From NCBI GenBank assembly GCA_963674685.2, contig CAXXWT010000003.1, positions 930,001 through 994,000 of the forward strand: a stretch of 64,000 nt of DNA. Direction: 5' to 3'. Source of the stretch: G963674685 sp963674685. GTDB lineage: Bacteria; Lernaellota; Lernaellaia; JACKCT01. The notes under the pieces are model-generated. The model had not been told where the DNA came from and searched no databases. It worked only from the letters and a program-made list of their open reading frames with translations. A program made the translations under genes and the position numbers. Positions 15,424 to 23,906 of this stretch are shown here, piece after piece; the stretch's first letter is position 1; every line of letters begins with the position of its first letter.

Positions 15424-17064
15424 ATGAGTTCATCGAAGTCTGATTGGGATAAGAATTGCCGGTCGAAATACAAGGAACGGGACAAGCGTTTCTCGACCGT
15501 TTCGGACCTGATCATCGATCCCCTGTATTCGTCCGAAGATGTGAAAAGCTGGAATCCGGATGATGAACTGGGATATCCCGGAGAATATCCATACACGCGG
15601 GGCGTCCACCCGACCATGTATCGCGGACGGATCTGGACCATGCGCATGTTCGCCGGATTCGGAACCAGCGAAGACACCAACAAACGTTTCCACTACTTGC
15701 TGGAGCAGGGAGGAACGGGCTTGTCCGTGGCTTTCGATTTCCCGACGCTGTACGGTTGCGATTCGGACGATCCGCGTTCACGCGGCGAAGTCGGGCGCTG
15801 CGGCGTCGCCATCGACACGCTGGCCGACATGGAAACCCTCTTCGACAAAATCCCGCTGGACAAAGTATCCACATCCATGACGATCAATCCGCCGGCGGCC
15901 ATATTGCTCGCCATGTATATCGCCGTCGGGGAAAAGCAAGGCGTTTCGCCGGACAAGCTTCGGGGCACGGTGCAAAACGACATGCTCAAGGAGTTCATCG
16001 CGCAAAAAACCTGGATTTATCCCCCGGGGCCGTCGCTGAAACTCGTGACGGATATCGTCGAATACTGCACGCACAATGTTCCGAAATGGAACACCATCTC
16101 GATTTCCGGTTATCACATCCGGGAGGCGGGAAGCACGGCGGTGCAGGAACTGGCCTTCACGCTGGCCGACGGCGTCGCTTACGTTCAGGCCGGCATCGAA
16201 CGCGGACTGGATGTGGATGAATTCGCTCCGCGTCTGTCATATTTTTTCAACAGTCACAACGACTTTTTCGAGGAAGTCGCCAAATTCCGCGCCGCCAGAC
16301 GTATCTGGGCTCGAATCATGAAAGATCGATTCGGCGCGAAAAATCCCAATTCCTGGAAGCTTCGTTTTCACACACAGACCGCGGGATGTTCACTGACGGC
16401 GCAGCAGCCTTTGAACAACATCGCCAGAACCACCGTACAGGGCATGGCCGCCGTCATGGGCGGGACGCAAAGTCTGCACACCAACTCCTATGACGAAACG
16501 CTGGCTTTGCCGACGGAGGAATCGGCGACCGTCGCCGTGCGCACGCAGCAGATCATCGCCGAGGAATCGGGACTGGCGAACACGCCGGATCCGCTGGCGG
16601 GCAGCTATTTCGTGGAAAGCCTGACGAACGAGGTTGAAAAACAGGCCCTGGACTACATCAACAAAATCGACGAACTCGGCGGCATGTTGCGCGCTATCGA
16701 AAGGGGCTACCCGCAAAAAGAGATTTCCAACGCGGCGTATCACTATCAGAAGCAGATTGAGGTAGACGAGAAGATCGTCGTGGGAGTCAACGCATACAAG
16801 AGCGACACAAAAACCTCCGTTCCGCTGTTGAAGATTACCGATGAATCCGAAAGCCATCAGATTGACAGGCTGAATAAAGTCAAAGCCCAGCGCAGCGGCG
16901 ACGCCTGCGCAAAAGCTCTGGACAAACTCACGGCCGACGCCAAAGCCGACGTGAATCTCATGCCCGCGATCCTCGATTGTGTGCGCGTGTATTGCACGCA
17001 AGGCGAGATCGTCAAGGCTTTGAAGGATATTTACGGCGAATACGCCGATCCCGCTTATCTTTAA
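15424..17064 (+). CDS. icmA: B12-dependent acyl-CoA mutase large subunit, isobutyryl-CoA mutase type
   Basis: A 546-aa TIM-barrel subunit of the methylmalonyl-CoA mutase superfamily without the C-terminal cobalamin domain. Strong motifs: PYTRGVHPTMYRGRIWTMR, GLSVAFDFPTLYGCDSDDP, ISISGYHIREAGSTAVQELA, QSLHTNSYDETLALPTE. The two substrate-specifying residues differ from methylmalonyl-CoA mutase: Phe76 replaces Tyr89 (RMFAGF against RQYAGF) and Gln194 replaces Arg207 (FIAQKTWIYPP against FMVRNTYIYPP). The spacing of 118 residues is identical. Phe/Gln is the pair known for isobutyryl-CoA mutase, so the likely reaction is isobutyryl-CoA to n-butyryl-CoA. ATG 15424 is chosen because homology starts there; the in-frame extension to 15295 is not family-like. 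Confidence 0.85.
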   Translation: MSSSKSDWDKNCRSKYKERDKRFSTVSDLIIDPLYSSEDVKSWNPDDELGYPGEYPYTRGVHPTMYRGRIWTMRMFAGFGTSEDTNKRFHYLLEQGGTGLSVAFDFPTLYGCDSDDPRSRGEVGRCGVAIDTLADMETLFDKIPLDKVSTSMTINPPAAILLAMYIAVGEKQGVSPDKLRGTVQNDMLKEFIAQKTWIYPPGPSLKLVTDIVEYCTHNVPKWNTISISGYHIREAGSTAVQELAFTLADGVAYVQAGIERGLDVDEFAPRLSYFFNSHNDFFEEVAKFRAARRIWARIMKDRFGAKNPNSWKLRFHTQTAGCSLTAQQPLNNIARTTVQGMAAVMGGTQSLHTNSYDETLALPTEESATVAVRTQQIIAEESGLANTPDPLAGSYFVESLTNEVEKQALDYINKIDELGGMLRAIERGYPQKEISNAAYHYQKQIEVDEKIVVGVNAYKSDTKTSVPLLKITDESESHQIDRLNKVKAQRSGDACAKALDKLTADAKADVNLMPAILDCVRVYCTQGEIVKALKDIYGEYADPAYL

Positions 17065-17187
17065 GCGCGATCATTGCAAAAGCTTCGCTGACAGGATAAA
17101 TAAAGGTAGGCGTAAAAGCCGGATATAAAAGTATAAAAAAAAGATTAAAACTTCGCTGACTTATCAAGTGAGCTCGGAGCAAAGTCA

Positions 17188-17595
17188 ATGGATAGAAAAC
17201 TTCGAATTCTCATCGGGAAGCCCGGACTGGACGGCCACGATCGCGGCGCGAAGGTTATCGCTCGCGCGTTGCGTGACGCCGGTTATGAAGTGATCTACAC
17301 GGGGCTGCATCAGACGCCGGAAATGATCGTCAACGCCGCCATCCAGGAAGACGTGGATTTGATCGGCTTGTCGGTTTTATCGGGCGCGCACAATTATCTG
17401 TTTCCCCAGATCATCGACATGATGAAGAAAAACGGAATGGACAACGTGCCGGTTTTCGGCGGCGGCATAATCCCCGACGACGATATTCCGCCACTTCTCG
17501 CAGCCGGTGTGAGAAAGCTGTTTACGCCGGGAACGAAAATCAACGAAGTCGTCGAGTTTATCGAAAAAGACATTCGACCTCATTTAGCGCATTAA
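17188..17595 (+). CDS. icmB: cobalamin-binding small subunit of the acyl-CoA mutase
   Basis: A 135-aa free-standing B12-binding domain, the same size as known IcmB subunits. It has the base-off/His-on signature: KPGLDGHDRGAKV with the cobalt-ligating His, then GLSVLSGAHNYLFP and GGGIIPDDDIP for the nucleotide tail. It follows the large subunit by 123 bases, a gap with an A-rich segment and a repeated CTTCGCTGAC (near 17085 and 17151). With the large subunit it forms the complete mutase. No MeaB/ArgK-type G-protein chaperone gene is adjacent. Confidence 0.92.
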   Translation: MDRKLRILIGKPGLDGHDRGAKVIARALRDAGYEVIYTGLHQTPEMIVNAAIQEDVDLIGLSVLSGAHNYLFPQIIDMMKKNGMDNVPVFGGGIIPDDDIPPLLAAGVRKLFTPGTKINEVVEFIEKDIRPHLAH

Positions 17596-17717
17596 TTTCC
17601 TCCGATAATTCGGATGAGTGATAACGATACAGTCTTTAACAGTGGCAATACGATCAAATAAGTGCAGTGAGATGAAAAAAGCGCTCTGAAATATCGGGGA
17701 GCGCGAAAGGAGGTCTT

Positions 17718-18818
17718 ATGGGTGTTTCCATTATGGGAGTCGGAGTTTGCGGATTTACGCCGACTTCGACCGGTTATTCATATCGCGAATTGATCGCGAA
17801 GGCCGCGAAAGCAGCCTATCTGGACGCCGGAATCGACATCGACATGATCGACGGCGCTGTCTCCGTCGAGGAAGATTTTGTTTCCGGTTATTCCATCGCC
17901 GACGAATACGTTCCGGATCAGCTCGGCGTCGTGCGAAAGCCGGTCTATACGATCTGCGGTGATTTTCTGCATGGTATCGGATCAGCGGTCATGCAGATCA
18001 ACACGGGGCGTTTCGACGTCGTGGTCGTGGAGGCTTACAGCAAAGCCTCCAACATGCTGACCAAAGATGAACTGCTGCGTTTCGCTTATGATCCTATCTT
18101 CAATCGGTTCGGCGTTTCCGCGCATTACCTCGCGGGAATCGAAATGAGAAGCTTCCTGGCGGAAACCGGTTACACCGCGGAGGACGTGGCGGAAGTCGTG
18201 GTGAAAAACCGCCTGAACGCGGTTTTGAATCCCAACGCCCCGTACGGCGCGGAAATGGACATCGCCGATGTTCTCGACGCGCGACCGGTGGCGCTGCCGG
18301 TGACCGAGCAGATGATTCCCCGGCACGCCGACGGCTCGATCGTCGTCGTTTTGGGCAAAGACGAAATCGCCAAAGAGCATTCCCGTTCGCCCATCTTTAT
18401 CGCGGGTACGGGATGGGGTTCCGGCACTTCCATTCTGGAACGCCGCGAGCATCATATTTCCGAAGGAACCATCATCGCCGCGGATATGGCGTACGCCGAA
18501 GCCGGCATTGCCTCGCCGGGAGATGAAATCGACGCGTTCTTCGTTTCCGATCTCTATCCTCACCGGGAACTGATGCACATGGAGGCCCTGCAGGTCAACG
18601 ACTGCGAAGCCGTCATCGTCAATCCCAACGGCGGCGCTCAAGGCGGCGGAGATCTGATCGAGGCCACGGGCGGCGCGCGCCTTTACGAGGCCGTCATACA
18701 GTTGCGCGGCGAAGCGGGGGCCTGCCAGGTCGATGCGAAACGCGCTCTGGTTCACGGCTGGCGGGGACTTCCCACGGACTCGTGCGCTGTTGTCATTCTC
18801 GAAAAGGAAAGGAGCTAA
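17718..18818 (+). CDS. thiolase-like acyl-CoA condensing-enzyme subunit
   Basis: A 366-aa thiolase-superfamily protein of the SCP2/archaeal type, with AGGAGGT before the ATG. The nucleophile Cys is present in VYTICGDFLHGIGSAVMQI. The C-terminal GHPxGATG motif is altered to NGGAQGGGDLIEATGG, so the usual His is absent. Similar thiolase pairs with altered motifs work as heteromers with DUF35 proteins, for example BbsB with BbsA in benzylsuccinate breakdown. The next gene starts 3 bases after this stop and encodes a thiolase fused to DUF35 domains, so a complex is very likely. The substrate is unknown; the mutase upstream suggests branched or C4-C5 acyl-CoA. Confidence 0.82.
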   Translation: MGVSIMGVGVCGFTPTSTGYSYRELIAKAAKAAYLDAGIDIDMIDGAVSVEEDFVSGYSIADEYVPDQLGVVRKPVYTICGDFLHGIGSAVMQINTGRFDVVVVEAYSKASNMLTKDELLRFAYDPIFNRFGVSAHYLAGIEMRSFLAETGYTAEDVAEVVVKNRLNAVLNPNAPYGAEMDIADVLDARPVALPVTEQMIPRHADGSIVVVLGKDEIAKEHSRSPIFIAGTGWGSGTSILERREHHISEGTIIAADMAYAEAGIASPGDEIDAFFVSDLYPHRELMHMEALQVNDCEAVIVNPNGGAQGGGDLIEATGGARLYEAVIQLRGEAGACQVDAKRALVHGWRGLPTDSCAVVILEKERS

Positions 18819-18821
18819 GGC

Positions 18822-21017
18822 ATGAACAATAGAGTTGCATGCATCGGCGCGGGAATGACGCGCTTTGTCCGACGTTCCAAGGAAACATCCGGCGAACTGG
18901 CTTCCCAGGCCGTGCAAATGGCCCTGGAAGACGCGGGGATGACCATCGACGAAATCGACGCCGTCTGCCTGGGCACCGCCCCGGACGCTTTTGACGGCAT
19001 TCACATGAAAGGCGAGCATCTCATCGCCGGCGCCGGCGCATCCGGCAAACCCTACCTGCGGCATTACGTGGGCGGCGGAACGGGCGTCATGAGCCCGATT
19101 CACGGCTGGATGCACGTTGCTTCCGGCAAATTCAAGAACGTTCTGGTCGTCACCGAAGAGAAGATGTCGCCGTGCAATCCACATCCCGCGGGCGCTTTTC
19201 TGACCATCTTCGATCACACCACCGAGCAGCCTTTGGAACTGACGCTAATTCATATCTTTGCGTTGGAAATGGCTCGCCTCATGCACGTCTACGGCTATAC
19301 CGAAGAGGATATCGCCAGGGTTTCCGTGACGCATAAGAAAAACGCCATGGATCATCCCGCGGCGCAGATCGCCGGGGAAATCACCGTGGACGACGTCATG
19401 AATTCCACGCTGCTGTCCTGGCCGGTCAAACGTCTGGATATCAGCCCGACGTCCGACGCCGCCGTCGCCATTGTCCTTTCCAACGAGCGGGAAGCCAGAA
19501 GCCGCAAAGCGTCGCCGGTATTTATCGACGGCGTGGGCTATCGGCTCGACACCGCGTACTGGTGCAGCCGCGATCTGGCTTATCCGACGTACGTGGCCAT
19601 GGCCGCGCAAGACGCTTACAAAATGGCCGGCATCACCGACCCGGTCAAAGACATCGACATTTTCGAGCCTTATGATCCCTTCGATTACAAGGCGCTGCAT
19701 CACATGAACGGTTTGCTTCTGGACAAGAGCGGCCGGACTGTGAAGGACCTGCTGTTCTCCGGCGCTTTCGAGCGCGACGGCAGCCACCCCATGTGCCCGT
19801 CAGGCGGCGCCCTGGGCGTCGGCAATCCCATCGCGGCCACGGGTCTGATGAAGATCGCCGAGCTATACTTTCAGCTTTCGGGACAGGCCGGCAAGCGTCA
19901 GGTGAAAAAGAACGCGCATCGCGGCGTGGCGCAGGCCTGGGGAGACTTGATGCAGGTCGGCACCGTGGTCGTCATGAGCAGCGAAGGCGCGGCGCCCAAT
20001 ACGAACAGCCGCTGGAACACTATGAAAGCGTCGGACCTGCCTGGAACCGGTCTCAAAAAGGTGACGGATGCGCCGGTCGTCGCGGATACGCCGGATCTTC
20101 GTTACGAGTGGGACAACGGTACGGCTCTGACCACGTACCTGGACGGATTCAAAAACGGAAAAATCCGCGGCAGCTATTGCAGCCGTTGCGGGCGTATGAT
20201 GATTCCGACCAGGAATTTCTGCGAGATCTGCAATTTGGCCCCCGTGAATGATCATTTCGATCTGCCGGATACGGGCACGGTAATGACGTATACGATTTCC
20301 CACGTGAACTGGGATTCCTCCCCGTTGCCGAAAGGGACCATTAACATATTCGCGGTTATCGCCATCGACGGCGCCGCCGAGAATATGGGCCTGGTTCATC
20401 GACTCGGAAACGTGGATCCGGAAAAAGTTGCAATCGGCATGCGCGTCAAGGCCGTCTGGAAGAAAGCCGACGAGCGCGAAGGCAACGTTCTGGATATCGA
20501 GTATTTCGAGCCCTTGCCAAAAAGCGCAAAGGTGAAAGTCGAGATCAAACCGGTCAAACCCGTCGAGATGACGGTGGACAAAGCCGGCGCCTTCCCGGGC
20601 AAGATCCCGATGAGTTACCTCTATACGGCGGGTATTGCGGGAACAAAATTCTATCAGGATCTCGCCAAAGGCAAAATCACCGGAACCTTCATTGAAGCGA
20701 TGGATCAGGTTGTGACGCCCCCGGCGATGTTCGACGAAGTGTCCATGGAGCCAAGCGATGTAGACAAGGATGCGAAGAATATTCCCGCGAAGAGCGGTAT
20801 GATTCAATCGTACACCGTCGTTTACGAAGATCGCTCCGGTGAAGAAATGAAGCAGCCTGTCGTCATCGCGCAGGTGGCTTTTCCCGGCGCAGCGGGATCG
20901 ATATTCGGCCGTCTGAAACTGGCCAAGGGGCAGACGCCGTGCATCGGAGCCCAGGTTGAACTGGTGAAAAAGAAAAAGATCACCGGGCCCGACGACATCG
21001 AGTTTCAGATGAAGTGA
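18822..21017 (+). CDS. thiolase - DUF35 zinc-ribbon OB-fold - OB-fold fusion protein
   Basis: A 731-aa multidomain protein. Residues 1-390 are a thiolase-like fold, but the nucleophile Cys is missing (YVGGGTGVMSPIHGW where CAGG is expected) and GHP is changed to GNP (ALGVGNPIAATGL). Residues 420-565 form a DUF35 domain with a rubredoxin-like zinc knuckle (YCSRCGRMMIPTRNFCEICN, C-x2-C-x10-C-x2-C) and an OB fold. Residues 575-731 look like a second DUF35/MaoC-adjacent OB fold without zinc Cys. DUF35 proteins shuttle acyl-CoA for partner thiolases. The subunit therefore looks structural, supplying acyl transfer, while the upstream protein supplies the Cys. The arrangement is unusual. Confidence 0.82.
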   Translation: MNNRVACIGAGMTRFVRRSKETSGELASQAVQMALEDAGMTIDEIDAVCLGTAPDAFDGIHMKGEHLIAGAGASGKPYLRHYVGGGTGVMSPIHGWMHVASGKFKNVLVVTEEKMSPCNPHPAGAFLTIFDHTTEQPLELTLIHIFALEMARLMHVYGYTEEDIARVSVTHKKNAMDHPAAQIAGEITVDDVMNSTLLSWPVKRLDISPTSDAAVAIVLSNEREARSRKASPVFIDGVGYRLDTAYWCSRDLAYPTYVAMAAQDAYKMAGITDPVKDIDIFEPYDPFDYKALHHMNGLLLDKSGRTVKDLLFSGAFERDGSHPMCPSGGALGVGNPIAATGLMKIAELYFQLSGQAGKRQVKKNAHRGVAQAWGDLMQVGTVVVMSSEGAAPNTNSRWNTMKASDLPGTGLKKVTDAPVVADTPDLRYEWDNGTALTTYLDGFKNGKIRGSYCSRCGRMMIPTRNFCEICNLAPVNDHFDLPDTGTVMTYTISHVNWDSSPLPKGTINIFAVIAIDGAAENMGLVHRLGNVDPEKVAIGMRVKAVWKKADEREGNVLDIEYFEPLPKSAKVKVEIKPVKPVEMTVDKAGAFPGKIPMSYLYTAGIAGTKFYQDLAKGKITGTFIEAMDQVVTPPAMFDEVSMEPSDVDKDAKNIPAKSGMIQSYTVVYEDRSGEEMKQPVVIAQVAFPGAAGSIFGRLKLAKGQTPCIGAQVELVKKKKITGPDDIEFQMK

Positions 21018-21043
21018 AGTGCGGTTCGACAAAGGAGTGATTC

Positions 21044-21385
21044 GTGAGCGATTGCCTTTTCTGCAAAATGGCCGCGGGTGAAATACCCGTCGAGAAACTC
21101 TACGATGACGGAGAGGTGTTCTGCATCAAGGATATTAATCCCATGGCGCCGACGCACCTTCTCGTCATTCCCTACAAGCACATTCCGACTTTGATGGATG
21201 TGACGAAAGAGGATCTGCCGCTGATTGGAAAAATCTACGGCGTCGTGCAGAAGATGGCTCAAAAAACGGGAGTGGACGTCGACGGATTTCGCGTCCTGCA
21301 CAATGTCAAAGAGTGGGGCGGTCAGAGAGTCTTTCATATCCACTTCCACCTTTTCGGCGGAAAGAAGTTCGACGAAGGGCAATAA
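21044..21385 (+). CDS. HIT-family (HINT-like) nucleotide hydrolase
   Basis: A 113-aa HIT protein starting with GTG 21044 after AAAGGAG. It has the classic opening CLFCKMAAGEIPVEKLYDD (zinc-type Cys pair), PTHLLVIPYKHIP, and the catalytic histidine triad HIHFHLFGG near the C-terminus. Family members hydrolyse adenosine 5'-phosphoramidates or AMP-lysine. It lies 26 bases after the fusion thiolase gene and 15 before the HEAT protein and is probably co-transcribed, with no clear metabolic link. Confidence 0.93.
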   Translation: MSDCLFCKMAAGEIPVEKLYDDGEVFCIKDINPMAPTHLLVIPYKHIPTLMDVTKEDLPLIGKIYGVVQKMAQKTGVDVDGFRVLHNVKEWGGQRVFHIHFHLFGGKKFDEGQ

Positions 21386-21400
21386 TAAAGGAGTCGGGAA

Positions 21401-22378
21401 ATGAAAACGACCACAAGAGCGGGCGCGCTTCTCATGATGTGCGCGCTCGTCATATGTCCTTTGACGGCCGCCGCCGAAGATACGGGTTGCGCTGAAGATG
21501 ATGCAAAATGCTGGATCGGCGCCCTCGAAGAAGAGGGCGCCGATTCCATGCAAGCCGCCATGGCCTTGGGCCGGTTGCAGGCCGCGACGGCTATACCGGT
21601 CCTGATAAAAACATTTGAAAGCAAAGATGAGTACCTGGCCACCATGGCCGTGCATTCCCTCGTGAAAATCGGTTCGCCCGCCGTTCCGGCCCTTGTAGAA
21701 GCCACGCAGAGTTCCGGCGCCAACACGCGCAAATACTCGATTTACGCTCTGGGGCGAATCGGCGACGGCAGCGTCGTCATGGCCGTTGCCAAGCTGGCCG
21801 TCGATCCTGACAAAGATGTCAGAATCAACGCGGCCCGATCCCTGGGACGTTTGAAAAACAAAAGCGGTTTGCTGGTTTTGAATCACATGCTGCAGGATAA
21901 AAGCCGCACCGTGAGAATCGAAGCCATCAGGGCCATCGGTGAATTGCCGGACGTCAAGGAAATCCCATTTCTCGTCGACAAGGGCCTTTTGGATCTGGAC
22001 AGCCAGGTCGCTGTCGAAGCGGCGGCGGTGCTGCTGAAAATCGGGCCGGGCTGCGCGAGTTACATTTTGGATAAATATGGCTCCGGTCCGGATTACGCCA
22101 AGGGACGCATGTGCGCGGTGCTTGGACAGCTATGGGCCGTGGAAACGCCGGGGATGAAAAAGCGGATCGAAGACGCGCTGATTCGCATCCTCGCGGCGAA
22201 AAACGAAAGCATGAAGGTCAGGCAATCGGCGTGCGTCGGATTGGGATCCATCGGCGGCCCGAAAGCCGTTGCGGCGCTGAAAAAAGCGATCAAGGAAAAC
22301 ACGGGAAAGAAAAAGAGCGCCGATCTTTTGAAGGCCGCGCAAAACGCCTTGTCACGAATTCAAAGCTCCACGAAATAA
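21401..22378 (+). CDS. exported HEAT-repeat protein
   Basis: A 325-aa protein with a cleavable signal peptide (about 1-25, ending ALVICPLTAAAE), then a Cys pair (CAEDDAKCW) and about seven HEAT/PBS-lyase-type repeats from residue 45. Examples are MALGRLQAATAIPVLIKTFE, HSLVKIGSPAVPALVEATQ and ARSLGRLKNKSGLLVLNHML, each with the conserved LG(R/S)I/LG turn. It is a periplasmic protein-binding scaffold by analogy; the partner is unknown. The ATG follows AAAGGAGT. Confidence 0.85.
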   Translation: MKTTTRAGALLMMCALVICPLTAAAEDTGCAEDDAKCWIGALEEEGADSMQAAMALGRLQAATAIPVLIKTFESKDEYLATMAVHSLVKIGSPAVPALVEATQSSGANTRKYSIYALGRIGDGSVVMAVAKLAVDPDKDVRINAARSLGRLKNKSGLLVLNHMLQDKSRTVRIEAIRAIGELPDVKEIPFLVDKGLLDLDSQVAVEAAAVLLKIGPGCASYILDKYGSGPDYAKGRMCAVLGQLWAVETPGMKKRIEDALIRILAAKNESMKVRQSACVGLGSIGGPKAVAALKKAIKENTGKKKSADLLKAAQNALSRIQSSTK

Positions 22379-22517
22379 TAAGCCTTAACGAATCCCATTG
22401 CCGTATCTTCATCAAAGCGACAATTTTTTTCCATTTCGCTTTTCATAATCTTTGAAAATACGCCATAATGCCTTCGCCAAGCTGATTCATTGAAGATATC
22501 ACCGAAAGGAAAATGAC

Positions 22518-23339
22518 ATGAGTTTCGGCCCGATCGTCGCCGGCAGATTCTACACCGCCGATCAAGACGCGCTGAAAAGGCAGATTGACGGATATCTGTC
22601 CGAGGCGAATGTGGAAAAAAGAACATCGCCTTTGATAGGCGTCGTCAGCCCGCACGCCGGTTATATGTTTTCGGGTTCCTGCGCCGCATATTCATACAAG
22701 GTTCTGGCGGATGCGGATGCCGACTTATACGTGGTGATGGGAGTATCCCATCAGATACCCGGAACGGTCAGCGTCCTCGTCGAGGACTCCTACAGAACCA
22801 CGCTGGGCGATGTGCGCATCAATAAAGAATTGAGCGCAAAGCTCGTGGAATCGGAAAGCATCATCGACGATGATGTCAGACTGTTTGCCTATGAGCACTC
22901 CATCGAAGTGCAACTGCCTTTCCTTCAAAGGATCGCCGACGATCCCGAGGTCATCCTGATCTCCATAAGTTCGGTTTCCAAGGAAATCTGCCGCAAGCTG
23001 GCCGCCGTCCTGGATAAGGTTCTTGCGGGCCGGCGACCGGCATACATCGCCAGTTCGGATATGAGCCATTTCCATCGTGATGAAGAAGCCAGGAAAATGG
23101 ACGGCGATACGCTTTCGTTGATCCGTGATATGAAGATCGACGAATTGGCCAAAGCCTGCGCTGCGGGCGAGGGCGAGATGTGCGGGATCGCCCCGGTGAT
23201 GACGCTTCTGTACCTGGCCCAATCAAAAGGCGATCCGGCGGTGGATATATTGAAATACACGCATTCCGGCGAAAGCGGCGGGCCGAACGAGGAAGTCGTC
23301 GGTTACGGCTCCGTGGCCGTTTACGCCGGAAGGGAGTAA
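22518..23339 (+). CDS. amrB: AmmeMemoRadiSam system protein B (Memo family)
   Basis: A 273-aa Memo-like protein of typical length. Conserved features: PIVAGRFYTAD, SPHAGYMFSGSCAAYSY (metal-type His), VVMGVSHQIPG, AYEHSIEVQLPFLQ, SSDMSHFHRDEEA and CGIAPVMTLL. Memo proteins resemble metal-dependent dioxygenases and bind iron or copper; the bacterial AmrB role is unresolved. It is followed after 4 bases by amrA. The radical-SAM partner amrS is not in the window; the radical-SAM gene next door is miaB. The start follows GAAAGGAAA. Confidence 0.93.
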   Translation: MSFGPIVAGRFYTADQDALKRQIDGYLSEANVEKRTSPLIGVVSPHAGYMFSGSCAAYSYKVLADADADLYVVMGVSHQIPGTVSVLVEDSYRTTLGDVRINKELSAKLVESESIIDDDVRLFAYEHSIEVQLPFLQRIADDPEVILISISSVSKEICRKLAAVLDKVLAGRRPAYIASSDMSHFHRDEEARKMDGDTLSLIRDMKIDELAKACAAGEGEMCGIAPVMTLLYLAQSKGDPAVDILKYTHSGESGGPNEEVVGYGSVAVYAGRE

Positions 23340-23343
23340 ACAC

Positions 23344-23895
23344 ATGGTTGAAGAAGGCCTGCTGAACGAAGAGGAAAAGCACGCGTGCCTGATCATGGCC
23401 AAAACGGCCATCTCGGATTTCGTCATACGCGGCGAGCGAAGGGATTATAAAGGCAATCTGATGAGGCTTTACGAGCCGGGCGCCGCTTTCGTGACGCTGA
23501 ATATCGACGGGCAACTGCGCGGCTGCATCGGACACGTCATCGCGCGCCTGCCGCTGTGGGAATGCGTGCGTGAAATGGCCATAGCCGCCGCCACGCAGGA
23601 TCCCCGTTTCCCGCAATTGCGCGAAGAGGAAATCGACAAGCTCGAAATGGAGATATCGGTTCTGACGCATCCCCGGGAAATCAGGGATGTCGATGAAATC
23701 GAGGTCGGCAAGCACGGACTCATTATTTCCAGGGAGTTTCACAGCGGACTATTGCTGCCGCAAGTTCCCGTCGAGTGGGGATGGGACAGGGAAAAATTCT
23801 TGGAAAATACATGCATGAAGGCCGGCCTTCCCGCCGACGCCTGGCGCGATCCGGACACGAGAATCGAAGCCTTCCAGGCGCAGATATTTTCATAA
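23344..23895 (+). CDS. amrA: AmmeMemoRadiSam system protein A (AMMECR1 domain)
   Basis: A 183-aa AMMECR1 protein with the signature LRGCIGHVIARLPLWECVRE (LRGCIG) and DPRFPQLREEEIDKLEMEISVL, ending with WGWDREKFLENTCMKAGLP. The AMMECR1 domain is conserved from archaea to humans, with suspected nucleic-acid or small-molecule chemistry. It is coupled to amrB by a 4-base gap, and miaB starts 11 bases after its stop, so all three are probably one transcript. Confidence 0.93.
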   Translation: MVEEGLLNEEEKHACLIMAKTAISDFVIRGERRDYKGNLMRLYEPGAAFVTLNIDGQLRGCIGHVIARLPLWECVREMAIAAATQDPRFPQLREEEIDKLEMEISVLTHPREIRDVDEIEVGKHGLIISREFHSGLLLPQVPVEWGWDREKFLENTCMKAGLPADAWRDPDTRIEAFQAQIFS

Positions 23896-23906
23896 AAAAA
23901 ACGGCG

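Noticed and set aside
17080..17162. Direct repeat CTTCGCTGAC between icmA and icmB
   Set aside because: Only 10 bp, two copies, no symmetry; chance or minor duplication cannot be excluded.
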